A stretch of DNA of 64,000 nucleotides. It comes from Mycobacterium sp. 852002-10029_SCH5224772. GTDB taxonomy: Bacteria > Actinomycetota > Actinomycetes > Mycobacteriales > Mycobacteriaceae. Both the position numbers and the translations under genes were made by a program. The notes beneath the pieces were generated by a model. The model was not told the DNA's origin and searched no databases. It was given only the letters and a program-made list of their open reading frames with translations. This document shows positions 1 to 8,724 of this stretch, in pieces. Every line of letters begins with the position of its first letter. Positions within the stretch are counted from its first letter, which is position 1. Where the stretch lies: the NCBI RefSeq assembly GCF_001667315.1, contig NZ_LZHT01000041.1:62001-126000 (forward strand), in the 5' to 3' direction.

Positions 1-309
1 GCGCTGCTGCTGTGCGACGAACCACTGCTGACGCTGGACCCGGCGAACGCCAAGCTGGTGTCGGCGCTGATCGAGCGGCGCCGCAGGGAGACGGGAACCA
101 CGGTCATCGTCGTCACCCACGAGATCAACCCGATCCTGCCGTACGTGGACCGGCTGCTGTATCTGGTCGACGGCCGATTCAGCATCGGCACCGTCGAGCA
201 GGTGATGACCAGTCAGACGCTCTCGGCGCTGTACCGGTCCGACATCCAAGTGGTGAAGGTGAAGGACGGCTACGTGGTGGCCGGCGAGCGTGGCGGCGGG
301 CACGGCTGA
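1..309 (+). CDS. Metal ABC transporter ATP-binding protein, 3' part only
   Basis: This is the C-terminal part of an ABC ATPase that enters the window already open in frame 1 and ends at TGA 307-309. The visible part starts at the Walker B strand (LLLCDEP, residues 3-9), continues through a D-loop-like LTLDPANA and reaches the H-loop histidine in VVTHE. The Walker A and signature motifs lie upstream of the window. It would power uptake of a divalent metal, probably zinc or manganese, together with the permease that follows. The permease ATG overlaps this stop codon (TGATG), so the two are translationally coupled. The metal is inferred from the ZnuC/ZnuB-like pairing and cannot be read from this fragment. 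Confidence 0.8.
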   Translation, partial: ALLLCDEPLLTLDPANAKLVSALIERRRRETGTTVIVVTHEINPILPYVDRLLYLVDGRFSIGTVEQVMTSQTLSALYRSDIQVVKVKDGYVVAGERGGGHG

Positions 310-1169
310 TGGAGCATCGGCTCGCCGAGATGGGACACCACCTGTTCTCCTTCGACATCACCGCGCATCTGCTTGGCCACGACTTCGTGCAGCAGGCGCT
401 GGTGGCGGCCGCGCTGCTCGGGCTGGTGGCCGGGCTGATCGGGCCGTTCATCGTGATGCGGCAGATGTCCTTCGCCGTGCACGGGTCCAGCGAATTGTCG
501 TTGACCGGAGCCGCTTTCGCGCTGCTGGTCGGATTCGGGGTGGGCGTGGGCGCGCTGATCGGCAGCGCCCTGGCGGCGGCGCTGTTCGGCGTGCTCGGCC
601 GGCGCTCCCGGGAACGCGATTCGGTGATCGGGGTGGTGCTGGCGTTCGGCTTGGGCCTGGCGGTGTTGTTCATCCACCTCTACCCGGGCCGGACGGCGAC
701 CAGTTTCGCCTTGCTGACCGGTCAGATCGTCGGCGTCGGCTACACGGGACTGACCATGCTTGCGCTGGTCTGCTTGCTCGTCATCGCCGTGCTGGCAATC
801 TGTTATCGCCCACTGTTGTTCGCCTCCGTCGACCCCGACGTCGCCGCGGCCCGCGGCGTGCCCGTCCACGCGCTGGGCATCGTGTTCGCCGCGCTGGTGG
901 GGGTGGTGGCCGCCCAGGCGGTGCAGATCGTGGGGGCTCTGCTGGTGATGTCGCTGCTGATCACGCCGGCGGCCGCGGCGGCTCGGGTGGTCACCTCGCC
1001 GGCGGCGGCCATGCTGACTTCGGTGGTCTTCGCCGAGGTGGCCGCGGTGGGCGGGATCGTGTTGTCGCTGGCGCCGGGCGTGCCGGTGTCGGTGTTCGTC
1101 GCGAGCATCTCGTTTCTGATCTACCTGGTCTGCTGGCTGGTGGGGCGCCGACGGGAGGCTTCCGCCTAG
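309..1169 (+). CDS. Metal ABC transporter permease (ZnuB/MntB type, ABC-3 family)
   Basis: A 286-residue membrane protein of the ABC-3 permease family, which forms the inner-membrane channel of zinc and manganese importers. It has seven to eight hydrophobic stretches. The conserved early segment GLIGPFIVMRQMSF is present, and so are glycine-rich helices further on (GVVLAFGLGLAVL, IVGALLVMSLLITPAAAA). The start ATG overlaps the ATPase stop by one base, so both belong to one operon. The substrate-binding protein is not in view and probably lies upstream. No regulator site is visible because the operon start is outside the window. The family is clear; the transported metal is inference. Confidence 0.88.
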   Translation: MEHRLAEMGHHLFSFDITAHLLGHDFVQQALVAAALLGLVAGLIGPFIVMRQMSFAVHGSSELSLTGAAFALLVGFGVGVGALIGSALAAALFGVLGRRSRERDSVIGVVLAFGLGLAVLFIHLYPGRTATSFALLTGQIVGVGYTGLTMLALVCLLVIAVLAICYRPLLFASVDPDVAAARGVPVHALGIVFAALVGVVAAQAVQIVGALLVMSLLITPAAAAARVVTSPAAAMLTSVVFAEVAAVGGIVLSLAPGVPVSVFVASISFLIYLVCWLVGRRREASA

Positions 1170-1260
1170 CCCGGTGACGATGCGCGCCGCGTCGCGGCGT
1201 GAGGAGGAAGCGGGCGATCCAACCTAGGCGGTCGGCGAGGCGCACCCATAAGCTGGGCGG

Positions 1261-2019
1261 GTGGCCGGTATCGACCTCAACGCCGACTTGGGCGAGGGCT
1301 TCGGTGTCTGGCGTCTCGGTGACGACGACGCCATGCTCGGAATCGTCACCAGCGCCAACGTGGCGTGCGGGTTCCATGCCGGAGACCCCGCCGGACTGTT
1401 GAGGGTGTGCAGGTCGGCCGCCCGGAGCGGGGTGCGCATCGGGGCGCAGGTGAGCTATCGCGATCTGGCCGGGTTCGGCAGGCGCTTCATCGACGTCGCC
1501 GCCGACGACCTGATCGCCGACGTGGTGTATCAGATCGGCGCGCTGCAGGCGATCGCGCACGCGGCCGGTTCTCTCGTGTCCTACGTCAAACCGCATGGGG
1601 CGCTGTACAACACGATCGTGACGAACGGCGAACAGGCCGCCGCGGTCGCCGAAGCGGTGCGGCTGGTCGACGCCGGCCTGCCGGTGCTGGGCATGGCCGG
1701 TTCGGCGTTTTTCGACGAGGCCGCCCGCCGCGGTCTACGCACGGTCCCCGAGGCTTTCGCCGATCGGGCCTACCGGCCGGACGGCCGGCTGGTCTCGCGC
1801 CGGGAGCCGGGTGCGGTGCTGCACGATCCGGCGGCGATCGCCGAGCGCGTCGCCACCATGGTGACCTCGGGGCAGGTCACCGCCATCGACGGCAGCCTGC
1901 TCGATGTGAGCGTGGAATCGGTTTGCGTGCATGGTGATTCGCCGGGTGCGGTGCAGATCGCCGCCAAGGTGCGCGACCGCCTCGCCGCGGCCGGCACCGA
2001 CCTCCGGGCCTTTTGCTGA
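1261..2019 (+). CDS. pxpA: 5-oxoprolinase subunit A (LamB/YcsF family)
   Basis: A 252-residue protein of the LamB/YcsF family, starting at GTG 1261. The family fingerprints are present: the N-terminal DLNADLGEG, the [11 protein letters not shown] segment, and VKPHGALYN in the middle. In known systems PxpA works with PxpB and PxpC to hydrolyse 5-oxoproline to glutamate with ATP. Neither PxpB nor PxpC is encoded nearby, so the partners, if any, are elsewhere. A 91-bp gap separates it from the ABC permease upstream. Its stop overlaps the start of the downstream metallo-beta-lactamase-fold gene (TGATG at 2017-2021), which suggests cotranscription with that gene rather than with a 5-oxoprolinase operon. 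Confidence 0.85.
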   Translation: MAGIDLNADLGEGFGVWRLGDDDAMLGIVTSANVACGFHAGDPAGLLRVCRSAARSGVRIGAQVSYRDLAGFGRRFIDVAADDLIADVVYQIGALQAIAHAAGSLVSYVKPHGALYNTIVTNGEQAAAVAEAVRLVDAGLPVLGMAGSAFFDEAARRGLRTVPEAFADRAYRPDGRLVSRREPGAVLHDPAAIAERVATMVTSGQVTAIDGSLLDVSVESVCVHGDSPGAVQIAAKVRDRLAAAGTDLRAFC

Positions 2020-2936
2020 TGCGCCTGAAACCCGGGCGCCCCGACATCGCCAGGTACGCGGACCGGTTCGACGTCCCCGCGGCCGGACCCGACGCGCTCT
2101 CGGTGACCTGGATGGGCGTGGCGACGCTGCTGATCGACGACGGCTCGTCGGCGTTGATGACCGACGGTTACTTCTCCCGGCCGAGCCTGGCCAGGATCGC
2201 GGCCGGCAAGGTGGCGCCGTCGCCGGCGCGCGTCGACGGATGCCTGGCCCGGGCCAAGGTGTCCCGGCTGGCGGCCGTCATCCCGGTGCACACCCACATC
2301 GACCACGTGCTGGACTCAGCACTGGTCGCCGACCGCACCGGCGCGCAGCTGGTCGGCGGGCAGTCCGCGGCCAACGTCGGGCGGGGCTACGGTCTGCCGC
2401 AGAATCGGATCGTCGTCGCGGTCGACGGTGATCCAATTCGGTTGGGCGCCTTCGAGATAACCTTGGTGGAGTCCCACCACTGCCCTCCTGACCGCTATCC
2501 CGGCGTGATCGGCGAGCCGCTGACCACCCCGGTGAAGGCGTCGGCGTACCGTTGCGGGGAGTCGTGGTCGACGCTGGTGCGCCACCAGCCCACCGGCCGG
2601 CGGCTGCTGATCCAGGGCAGCGCCGGTTTCGTCCAGGGCGCGCTGGCCGGCCACCGCGCCGATGCCGTCTACCTGTCCGTCGGGCAGCTGGGGTTGCAGC
2701 CACGGTCGTATCTGGTCGAGTATTGGAACGAGACCGTCCGCGCGGTGGGGGCTCGCCGGGTGATCCTGATTCACTGGGACGATTTCTTTCGTCCGCTGTC
2801 AAAGCCGTTGCGCGCCTTGCCTTATGCGGGAGACGATCTGGACTTTTCCATGCGCATCCTCGATGAGCTGGCCACCGGTGACGGTGTCGCGCTGCACCTG
2901 CCGACGGTGTGGCGGCGAGAAAATCCTTGGCAGTGA
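2019..2936 (+). CDS. MBL-fold metallo-hydrolase
   Basis: A 305-residue metallo-beta-lactamase-fold protein. The first metal motif HTHIDH is at residues 91-96, a second His pair appears in ESHHCPP, and a late IHWDD segment carries another likely ligand. The start chosen is ATG 2019, overlapping the pxpA stop by one base; an in-frame TTG at 2013 is possible but less likely. The position between pxpA and an ArsB-like carrier matches what I remember of the Rv3577-Rv3578 pair. The substrate is unknown: members of this broad family hydrolyse phosphoesters, amides or thioesters. No signal peptide is visible, so it should act in the cytoplasm. Confidence 0.85.
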   Translation: MRLKPGRPDIARYADRFDVPAAGPDALSVTWMGVATLLIDDGSSALMTDGYFSRPSLARIAAGKVAPSPARVDGCLARAKVSRLAAVIPVHTHIDHVLDSALVADRTGAQLVGGQSAANVGRGYGLPQNRIVVAVDGDPIRLGAFEITLVESHHCPPDRYPGVIGEPLTTPVKASAYRCGESWSTLVRHQPTGRRLLIQGSAGFVQGALAGHRADAVYLSVGQLGLQPRSYLVEYWNETVRAVGARRVILIHWDDFFRPLSKPLRALPYAGDDLDFSMRILDELATGDGVALHLPTVWRRENPWQ

Positions 2937-2949
2937 AGCGGTCCCGACT

Positions 2950-4191
2950 TTGGCACTGACCGTCGCGCTGTTGCTGCTCGCCGTCGTCCTGGGGTTCGCC
3001 GTTGCGCGCCCACGGGGCTGGCCGGAGGCGCTGGCGGCGGTTCCGGCCGGGCTCATCCTGATTGGGATCGGCGCGATCTCGTTTCATCAGGCGGCAAAGG
3101 AGATCGCCGATCTGTCCGTGGTGGTCGCCTTCCTGGGCGCGGTGCTGGTGCTGGCCAAGCTGTGCGACGACGAGGGCCTGTTCGAGGCCGCGGGGGCGGC
3201 GATCGCCCGGGGCCGCGTCGGGTCGGGTGCCCTGCTGCGGCGGGTGTTCGTCACCGCCTCGGTGATCACCGCCGTGCTGAGCCTGGACGCCGCGGTGGTG
3301 CTGCTGACGCCGGTGGTGCTCGCCGCCGTGCGGCGACAACGCACCCGGGTGCGGCCGTACGCCTACGCCACCGCCCATCTGGCCAACGGCGCCTCGCTGT
3401 TGCTGCCGGTGTCCAACCTGACCAACCTGCTTGCCTTCCACACGGCCCACATCTCGTTCACCAAGTTCACGCTGATGATGACGCTGCCATGGCTGGGCGC
3501 GGTGGCCACCCTGTACGCGATCTTTCGCTGGTTCTTCGCCAAGGACCTACGGGTGCAGCCGGACCCGGAGCAGCGTGGCGCGCCGCCGCGCCCGCCGGTG
3601 TTCGTGTTGGTGGTCGTCGCGCTGACGCTCGCCGGGTTCGCGGTCGCGCAGTCGGTGGGGGTGGCACCCGCCTGGGTGGCGTTGTGCGGTGCCGCGGTGC
3701 TGGCGGTGCGCAGCCTGCGCCGCGGGCACACCTCGGTGGCCGAGATCGCGCGCTCGGTCAACGTGGCGTTCCTGGTGTTCGTGCTGGCGCTGGGCGTCGT
3801 GGTGCAGGCGGTCATGCTCAACGGCATGGACCGGGCGATGTCGGCGGTGCTGCCGTCGGGCTCGGGCCTGCCCACCTTGCTGGCGATCGCCGCGATCGCG
3901 GCCGCGCTGGCCAACATCGTCAACAACCTGCCGGCCACGCTGGTGCTGCTGCCGCTGGTCGCGCCGGCCGGGCCGGTGGCGGTGCTGGCGGTGCTGATCG
4001 GGGTCAACATCGGCCCCAACCTGACCTACGTCGGGTCGCTGTCGAACCTGTTGTGGCGACGCGTGCTTCGACAGCACGACGTTGACGCCGGCGTCGGCGA
4101 ATACACCCGCCTCGGGGTGTGCACCGTACCCACGTCGCTGGTGGTGGCGGTGCTCGCGCTGTGGGCGTCGGCGCGGCTGCTGGGCCTCTAG
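2950..4191 (+). CDS. ArsB/NhaD-type integral membrane transporter
   Basis: A roughly 413-residue carrier with 10-12 hydrophobic segments, resembling the ArsB / ion-transporter superfamily that exports arsenite or exchanges ions. Typical segments are ALSLDAAVVLLTP-like helices, the NLTNLLAF loop, and the paired NIVNNLPATL and NIGPNLTYVG re-entrant loops near residues 315-360, which are the Asn/Pro-rich substrate regions of this superfamily. No ATG or GTG fits: the best start is TTG 2950, 13 nt after the stop of the preceding gene, and it gives the length I remember for Rv3578 (annotated arsB2). No arsR or arsC gene is adjacent, so arsenite export is only a family-based guess. Confidence 0.82.
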   Translation: MALTVALLLLAVVLGFAVARPRGWPEALAAVPAGLILIGIGAISFHQAAKEIADLSVVVAFLGAVLVLAKLCDDEGLFEAAGAAIARGRVGSGALLRRVFVTASVITAVLSLDAAVVLLTPVVLAAVRRQRTRVRPYAYATAHLANGASLLLPVSNLTNLLAFHTAHISFTKFTLMMTLPWLGAVATLYAIFRWFFAKDLRVQPDPEQRGAPPRPPVFVLVVVALTLAGFAVAQSVGVAPAWVALCGAAVLAVRSLRRGHTSVAEIARSVNVAFLVFVLALGVVVQAVMLNGMDRAMSAVLPSGSGLPTLLAIAAIAAALANIVNNLPATLVLLPLVAPAGPVAVLAVLIGVNIGPNLTYVGSLSNLLWRRVLRQHDVDAGVGEYTRLGVCTVPTSLVVAVLALWASARLLGL

Positions 4192-4205
4192 TAGGCGGAG
4201 CGTCG

Positions 4206-4517
4206 TTAGCCGACGGCCTCCCTGAACTCCACACCCCGCTGCAGCGCCTGCGCCGCTTGGGCGATGTCGACGACCGGATAGATCTGGTAGTCGAGGATGG
4301 TGGCGAATTGCCCTGTGGTTTCGACCAAGTCGGCCGGGTCATCGGTTTCCACGACCGCGAATCCGCCGCCGCCGTCGATGCGGCCAACGAACTGGTGATA
4401 TGTGGTGCTCGGCGGCTGCGACCACTTGGTGAACGCGGCCAAACCACGTCGCAGCGATTCGTCGTTCTCCACCGCCGAACCGTTGAGACGATACGTCCAG
4501 GTCACTACATACTTCAT
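4206..4517 (-). CDS. DUF3303-type small protein paired with a P450
   Basis: A 103-residue protein beginning MKYVVTWTYR, with the small alpha/beta (dimeric ferredoxin-like) pattern of DUF3303: a beta-strand start, a central GGGFAVVETDD strand-turn, and a C-terminal DYQIYPVVDI strand. Its biochemical role is unknown. It lies 2 nt downstream of the P450 stop codon. Its ribosome binding site (AGGAGG) sits inside the last codons of the P450 gene, so the two are almost certainly co-expressed. It could be an accessory or regulator of the P450 reaction, but nothing in the sequence proves that. It converges with the ArsB-like gene, with stops 14 nt apart. Confidence 0.72.
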   Translation of the reverse strand: MKYVVTWTYRLNGSAVENDESLRRGLAAFTKWSQPPSTTYHQFVGRIDGGGGFAVVETDDPADLVETTGQFATILDYQIYPVVDIAQAAQALQRGVEFREAVG

Positions 4518-4519
4518 CG

Positions 4520-5905
4520 CTACCTCCTGGTGACTTCGTTGGTGCCGATACGGGCGTGAATGGGCGCGGCGGCGACCACCGTGAACGGCGTTGCCAGCGG
4601 GAAGCTTTCGTCGAGGGACTCGATCTCGGCGGCGCGGACGACGGTGGCCAGCGCGAGTGTGGCCTCCAGCATCGCGAAGTGGTCGCCGACGCATGAGCGT
4701 GGCCCGCCGCCGAAGGGCAGGTACTGCCAACGACTTCGGCCCTTGGACCGCTCCGGAAGGAAGCGGTCCGGATCGAAACGCTCCGGTTCCTCCCACAGCG
4801 CGGGGTCGCGGTGCAGCGCATAAAAGCTCACCAGGGCCATGGTTTCGGCCTCGACCAGGTGGCCGTCCACCACGATGTCGCGGGTGGGCGCGCGCATCGT
4901 CCCCGCCGCGGGGGGACACAACCGCAGCGCCTCGTGCAACACCCGCACGGTCATGTCGAGCACGGGCACGTCGTCCGGGGTCAGCGCCCGCTCCCCCAGC
5001 GCGGCAATCTCCGCACGCGCCCGGTCCTGGATGTCGCGGTGGTGCCCCAGCGACCACAGCGCGTAGGTCAGCGTGGTCGAGGTGGTGTCGTGGCCCGCGA
5101 GCATGAACAGCACCAGCTCGTGACAGATCTCGTCGTCGGCCAGCGGATGACCCGTCTCCTCGTCGATCGCCTGGATGAGGGCGCGCACCAACGGGGCGTC
5201 GCGGTCGGGGTCGACGCGAACCGCGTCCAGGATTTCGGCCGCCAGCCGGTGCAGGGTGTCGTTGGCCCGGCGAGCGGCGCGCTGCCCGCCGGTGGGCAGC
5301 CAGCGCGGCGGATTGATCGGGCGCGCCGCGCGATCGGCGACCCATTCCAAGGAAGTCCGCAGGGCCCAGCCGATCTCGTCGGCACGCTCGTCGAGGTCCA
5401 GCCCGAGCACCGAGCGCCCCAGCGCGCGCAGGGTCAGCTTGCGGCACTCGGCGTCGAGGTCCACGACCGCGCCGTCACGCCAACCGTCGGCCACGGATTG
5501 CGCCGCCGCGGCCATGTGTCCCGCGTAGCGGGGCACATGGCGCTTTGTGAACATCGGCTGCAGTGTGCGCCGCCGCGGTAGCCAGCGCTCGTGCGGAAGG
5601 TCGAGCAGGTTGCCACCCATCAGCGCCCGCATCTCGACCATGGTGCGGGTGCGGCCCCGGTCGGCGACCTCGTCGGTGCGGCCCAACAGGTCACGAGCGC
5701 CTTGCGGGCTGGCGATCAGCACGAGGTTCGGTAACAGCCATTTGGGTCCGAGCACGATCCGGGTGACGGGTCCGCCGGCGTCCACCAGCGTCTGTAATCC
5801 GTCGATGTACGACCGGACCGCCCTGAGTTGCCGCCAATACGGCAGCGGATTCTTCGGCGCCAACGCGAGCGCGTCGGCTGAGGGTTGAACCAGCGTCTCG
5901 ACCAT
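4520..5905 (-). CDS. Cytochrome P450
   Basis: A 461-residue soluble P450 monooxygenase. The diagnostic motifs occur in order: the I-helix AGHDTT with its oxygen-activating acid-alcohol pair, the K-helix ExxR in HEALRLCPP, a PERF segment, and the heme-binding loop FGGGPRSCVG with the cysteine ligand near residue 404. The start ATG 5905 is preceded by AAGGAG at a suitable distance. No ferredoxin or reductase gene is adjacent, so electrons must come from elsewhere. The substrate cannot be told from sequence. A DUF3303 gene follows 2 nt downstream. The pair opens a block of genes I do not remember at this place in M. tuberculosis, so it may be a lineage-specific gain. Confidence 0.93.
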   Translation of the reverse strand: MVETLVQPSADALALAPKNPLPYWRQLRAVRSYIDGLQTLVDAGGPVTRIVLGPKWLLPNLVLIASPQGARDLLGRTDEVADRGRTRTMVEMRALMGGNLLDLPHERWLPRRRTLQPMFTKRHVPRYAGHMAAAAQSVADGWRDGAVVDLDAECRKLTLRALGRSVLGLDLDERADEIGWALRTSLEWVADRAARPINPPRWLPTGGQRAARRANDTLHRLAAEILDAVRVDPDRDAPLVRALIQAIDEETGHPLADDEICHELVLFMLAGHDTTSTTLTYALWSLGHHRDIQDRARAEIAALGERALTPDDVPVLDMTVRVLHEALRLCPPAAGTMRAPTRDIVVDGHLVEAETMALVSFYALHRDPALWEEPERFDPDRFLPERSKGRSRWQYLPFGGGPRSCVGDHFAMLEATLALATVVRAAEIESLDESFPLATPFTVVAAAPIHARIGTNEVTRR

Positions 5906-5999
5906 GCCAACTCCTTGTGTCGTTGCAGGCACGGTATGACCGGTCGTCGTTGTCGCGCTTGCGTAGTCGGCTACTCGACTTGCGCGCGGGCGCAATGCG

Positions 6000-8660
6000 T
6001 CAGCTGGACGCGCCGGAGCCGGAACGGATGATCGAGGCCAATTCCTCGCGTGACTGGGCCCCCACCAGCTGGCAGGCCCGGTAGACGTGGCCCTCCACAG
6101 TGCGCACCGACATCACCAGCTTCTCGGCGATCTGGCGGTTGGACAGGCCGACGACGACGAGCTCGACGACATCGCGCTGGCGGCCGGAGAGCTTGAGACC
6201 TCCCCGGGTCCTCAGCGCAGGCGTGCACAAACCACCACATTTGTCGGCCAATTCCTTGGCCAGTGCCGCGGCATACAGTCCGCGCCGATGCTGCTGGCTC
6301 TCGTCGAACGCAACCGAGGCCTGCGCCGCAGCGTCGGCGGCCGCGGCCCGATCGCCGATCCGCCGATACGCTGACGACGCGGCCAGCAGGCCCTCGCCAT
6401 CCCCGGCCAGCAGGCTCTCCGCATGCGACGCAACGGCGTCGGCCAGTGGCAGCGACAATGCCCGGGCGAGTTCTCGTGCCCGCGCCGCCCGCGACGCGTC
6501 GCCCCATTGGGCCGCGACCTGTATGCAGACCAGCTCGTGGGTGGGCTGGCTGCGGTCGTGGGCCAGTTGCGCGGCCTCATGCGCGCTCGTCACCGCCTCG
6601 CGCAAACGGCCGCTCGCCGCCATCGCCCACCCGCCGGCCAGCGAGAGGGCGGTGTGCATAAATAAGAAGTCGGGCGGCACACAGGACCGCGCCCCGGTGA
6701 CAGCGTCGTTCGCCTCGGCGGGCTGTCCGAGCTTCGCGTGCGCCTCCGCCAGGGCGAAGTAGCTCGCTGCCCGCAAACCCGTTGTAACGGCATGCCTTTC
6801 CGCCCCGGCAAGCGCTTCGTGCACCAGCCGGGCCGCGTCGGCGACGGCCCCGCGAGCCAGGTCGGCATTCCCCAGCAGGAGGGCCAGGTTCGCATAGGCA
6901 AGGCCGGGAAGGTCGCGGGCCGAATCGGCCAATTGATTTGCCGTGTCGACGAATTCGTCGATACGACCAGTCAATTTGCAGGCGCGACCATATACCGCCC
7001 CGAACCAGAACCGCATGTGGGACGCCTGGAACGACGTCGTCGCGCGCCGCAGCGCCTGCTCGGCCACATCCGCAAGTTCGTCGACCTCCCCCAATGCCCC
7101 CATCGCCATGATCAAGGCAAGCGACGCCATCATCGCGTGAAAGCCGGGCAGGGCTTCGAACTCCAGTGCGGCCCTGGCCCTTTCGGCCGCAATTCCGCAC
7201 CTCGCCGACACCGCGTCCAGGCAGGCCTGCACGGCCAGACGTTCCGCCGCCTGCGCCGGGGTCTCGCGAGTCTTGGAATTCGGATGAGCGAGGCCGTCCA
7301 GGATCACCGCCGCGGCTCGTGGCTTGCCGAGCATCCAGATCAGGTTGGCGGCCCGCACCGTCGCCCAGTGGTGGCCGTCGGGCAGGGCGGCATCCGCCAT
7401 CTCGCACAGCGCCGTCTCGGCCTGCTCGCCGCGTCCGAGCAGCACGAGGTTCATTGCCCGCACCCCGGCCGCCCCGCGTGCACCGGCTTGCGTTGCCGCC
7501 GTGGCGAACCGGTCCGCAAGATCCAAGTCCAGCAGCGTCATGGCATGCCGCGCCGACTCCAGATACAGCTCGGGCTCGGGATCGAGGTCCGACTCGAGCC
7601 TCAGCAGCGCACGTCGCACGGTGGTCTGCATGTCGGCGTCGCCGTCTCTCTCCAGCCGTGTCGCCAACCTGCCCCGGATTCCCGACAAATACATCTCGCC
7701 CGCGTTCGCGCGGCGCAGCTCACCGAACAGTGGGTGCGCCAGCCTGGCCGTCAGGCCGCCACCGGTGCGTTCGACGCTCACCAGACCCATGCTCTCGGCG
7801 ACCGACAGGTCACGGCGGCGCACCACATCGCACAGCACATCGACGGCCAACGGCTCACACTGCGACAGCGCGTCGACCACCAGTGCAACCCCCGGGCTGA
7901 GCCGGCCCATCTGGCGCACGACCGCGTCGGACAGGCTCGCCGAGACCGCGACGTCGCCGTCCAACATCCACACCCCGGCCGATTCCCGCACTCGCCCGGC
8001 CGCTCTCTGATCGCTCAGCAACTGCCGCAGGAACATGGTGTTTCCCCCGGTCAGCTTCCGGAACCGGGCCGCGCTGCGGGCATCGACCGGGCCGCCGAGC
8101 GTGCTTTCGATCAGTTCGCGCGTCGCCGCGGCTGAAAGCGGTTCAAGATCGAGCCGAGTAAGCAGCCCGTCCTTCCATAACGCCGTCACCGCGTCGGGCC
8201 CCTCGCCGCCGGTCCGCATCGTCACCACCAGCCGCACCCCGCCTGACTGCGCCAGCTGATGAACGACAAACGCGGACAACCCGTCCAGCAGATGAGCGTC
8301 ATCAACGCCAAGCACTATGCGAGCCCGGCGCTGTTGCACGACGAACGACTCGATCACCCGCCGGACGTTGGCCAGCGGGTCCAACATGGCGCCACCCAAC
8401 AGGCCGATGAAGGCCCCGAGGGGTAGCGCATGCGCCGACTCGGTGCCGACGATCCACTTCGTGTGCTCGCCCGACGCCTCGGCACGGCGCAGCACCTCGC
8501 GGGCGAGCCTCGTCTTGCCCACACCGGCGGCTCCGGCGATCACCACGCCGGAGTGGTTGCCAGAACCGCTCAGGGCGCGGCGAATGATTTCCAATTCGCT
8601 GTCACGCCCGGTCAGCGGGTCGCCGCTGATCACGCGGCGACTATAACGGCGTGAAGGCAT
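6000..8660 (-). CDS. LuxR-family transcriptional regulator with AAA/NB-ARC-like ATPase (LAL type)
   Basis: A large regulator of about 886 residues. An N-terminal ATPase carries Walker A GAAGVGKT (residues 43-50 with this start) and a Walker B-like VLGVDDAH. A long helical, Ala/Leu/Arg-rich TPR-like middle follows. The protein ends with a LuxR/GerE helix-turn-helix (LSGRQRDVVELVVVGLSN, then IAEKLVMSVRTVEGHV). Such proteins use nucleotide binding to control DNA binding at target promoters. ATG 8660 is the first plausible start; GTG 8633, just before the conserved GRDSEL box, is the alternative, and neither has a strong ribosome site. The gene lies between a P450 and a glycosyltransferase, both on the same strand, which are candidate targets by position only. 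Confidence 0.88.
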   Translation of the reverse strand: MPSRRYSRRVISGDPLTGRDSELEIIRRALSGSGNHSGVVIAGAAGVGKTRLAREVLRRAEASGEHTKWIVGTESAHALPLGAFIGLLGGAMLDPLANVRRVIESFVVQQRRARIVLGVDDAHLLDGLSAFVVHQLAQSGGVRLVVTMRTGGEGPDAVTALWKDGLLTRLDLEPLSAAATRELIESTLGGPVDARSAARFRKLTGGNTMFLRQLLSDQRAAGRVRESAGVWMLDGDVAVSASLSDAVVRQMGRLSPGVALVVDALSQCEPLAVDVLCDVVRRRDLSVAESMGLVSVERTGGGLTARLAHPLFGELRRANAGEMYLSGIRGRLATRLERDGDADMQTTVRRALLRLESDLDPEPELYLESARHAMTLLDLDLADRFATAATQAGARGAAGVRAMNLVLLGRGEQAETALCEMADAALPDGHHWATVRAANLIWMLGKPRAAAVILDGLAHPNSKTRETPAQAAERLAVQACLDAVSARCGIAAERARAALEFEALPGFHAMMASLALIMAMGALGEVDELADVAEQALRRATTSFQASHMRFWFGAVYGRACKLTGRIDEFVDTANQLADSARDLPGLAYANLALLLGNADLARGAVADAARLVHEALAGAERHAVTTGLRAASYFALAEAHAKLGQPAEANDAVTGARSCVPPDFLFMHTALSLAGGWAMAASGRLREAVTSAHEAAQLAHDRSQPTHELVCIQVAAQWGDASRAARARELARALSLPLADAVASHAESLLAGDGEGLLAASSAYRRIGDRAAAADAAAQASVAFDESQQHRRGLYAAALAKELADKCGGLCTPALRTRGGLKLSGRQRDVVELVVVGLSNRQIAEKLVMSVRTVEGHVYRACQLVGAQSREELASIIRSGSGASS

Positions 8661-8724
8661 CGCGCGGGCCGATTTATCGCCGTTTCGGTGCGTCGATGGA
8701 CACCCGGCGCCTGCTTTGCTGAGG

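Noticed and set aside
5963..5980. Small dyad GTAGTCGGCTAC upstream of the P450 as an operator
   Set aside because: The arms are only 4-5 bp and chance is likely; kept only as a weak hint and not listed as a feature.
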